This document shows, one piece after another, positions 63,607-64,000 of a stretch of 64,000 bases of DNA. The stretch comes from Bacteriovoracaceae bacterium. Lineage in GTDB: Bacteria; Bdellovibrionota; Bacteriovoracia; Bacteriovoracales; Bacteriovoracaceae. A program made the translations under genes and the position numbers. Where the stretch lies: the NCBI GenBank assembly GCA_018649885.1, contig JABIHA010000028.1, forward strand, positions 1 to 64,000. The letters run 5' to 3'. The notes beneath the pieces are model-generated. The model had not been told where the DNA came from, ran no database searches, and worked only from the letters and a program-made list of their open reading frames with translations. The first letter of the stretch is position 1, and each line of letters opens with the position of its first letter.

Positions 63607-64000
63607 ATGAACAAAATTATTCTCTTCATTTCTTGTACTCTTATTTTTAATGTCTATTCCAGTGAAAGTAAGAAAAGTCCTATTCTTCTTTTACCAGGGG
63701 CAACCACTAATCATCTTTTTTATGAATTAGGTGGGGCCAATAGCTTGTCATCACAAATCGAGAAAACTGGTCATTCATTTTATGTTTTAGATACAAATGA
63801 AATCAATACTCAGAAAGAATATATAGATTCAGTTATTGAGAGAACTAGTGAGTTAACTATAAAATACCAAAAAAGACCCATCCTCGCTGGGTACTCTATG
63901 GGAGGGATGTTCGCAAATAAAATCTTATCTTTAAGTCCAAATTTATATGAGGGATTTATTCTTCTTGATTCCGTTGGTGTTAGCCAGGATCGTGAGCTCA
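63607..64000 (+). CDS. Exported alpha/beta hydrolase, cut by the window end
   Basis: 131 codons present. Signal peptide MNKIILFISCTLIFNVYSS, then the hydrolase start KSPILLLPGATTNHLFYEL and the nucleophile elbow AGYSMGGMFANKIL (Ser in GYSMGG). The acid and His of the triad lie beyond the window. ATG 63607 follows an AGAAGAC site. Confidence 0.7.
   Translation, partial: MNKIILFISCTLIFNVYSSESKKSPILLLPGATTNHLFYELGGANSLSSQIEKTGHSFYVLDTNEINTQKEYIDSVIERTSELTIKYQKRPILAGYSMGGMFANKILSLSPNLYEGFILLDSVGVSQDREL

Noticed and set aside
1-64000. Looked for a defence island, prophage, toxin-antitoxin pair or secretion apparatus
   Set aside because: I found no restriction, Cas, phage structural, toxin-antitoxin or secretion-system genes; the only mobile gene is the RAYT.

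Overview
The window is AT-rich, densely packed bacterial DNA. About 60 genes or gene remnants lie on both strands. There is no rRNA, no tRNA I could recognise, no CRISPR array and no prophage or plasmid backbone. About 44 of the roughly 60 products start with a Sec signal peptide, a lipobox or a signal anchor. That excess of exported and mostly unfamiliar proteins, together with a TIGR02147-type regulator, RCC1-repeat proteins, an astacin, CARDB and LamG proteins and lipoproteins, suggests a predatory bacterium of the Bdellovibrionota (Bacteriovorax/Halobacteriovorax-like). This assignment is inference from gene content; no marker gene is present.

Layout. 1-9.2 kb: tail of an unknown gene, a MipA/OmpV porin, a GFA enzyme, a giant CARDB lipoprotein and an astacin protease that seems to use an ATC start. 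9.4-18.2 kb: an RCC1-repeat protein, two secreted proteins, a two-gene operon resembling large lipid transfer proteins (LLTP), and a divergent TPR/winged-helix regulator. 18.3-32.2 kb: small Cys-rich secreted proteins, an EF-hand lipoprotein, an exported glucan-water-dikinase-like protein, a beta-propeller lipoprotein, a C13 (legumain-like) peptidase, a ceramidase-like membrane protein, an esterase and a decayed gene. 32.2-38.7 kb: LysR regulator divergent from citrate synthase (with a catalytic Asp-to-Glu change), a second RCC1 protein, an XRE/TIGR02147 regulator and an anchored hydrolase with an apparent ATT start. 38.7-42.8 kb: a Cys-less glutaredoxin-like protein and a tandem pair of AAA+ ATPases, both with signal peptides. 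42.8-53.7 kb: small secreted proteins, two frameshifted genes, a DUF2007 protein, a phosphodiesterase, DUF1304, and a TetR/MaoC divergent pair around a 40-bp palindrome. 53.7-64 kb: lipoproteins, a zinc metallopeptidase, a methyltransferase, a RAYT-type transposase, a second TPR/winged-helix regulator, a transglutaminase-like secreted protein, and a hydrolase cut by the window end.

How it fits together. Most genes look monocistronic with their own terminators; the clear operons are the LLTP-like pair and the AAA+ pair. The most unusual theme is ATP-dependent enzymes carrying export signals (two AAA+ ATPases and one dikinase). The periplasm is normally thought to lack ATP, so these proteins either work in another ATP-containing place (for a predator, possibly the prey cell), or the hydrophobic N-termini act as membrane anchors with unusual topology. 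This idea is inference.
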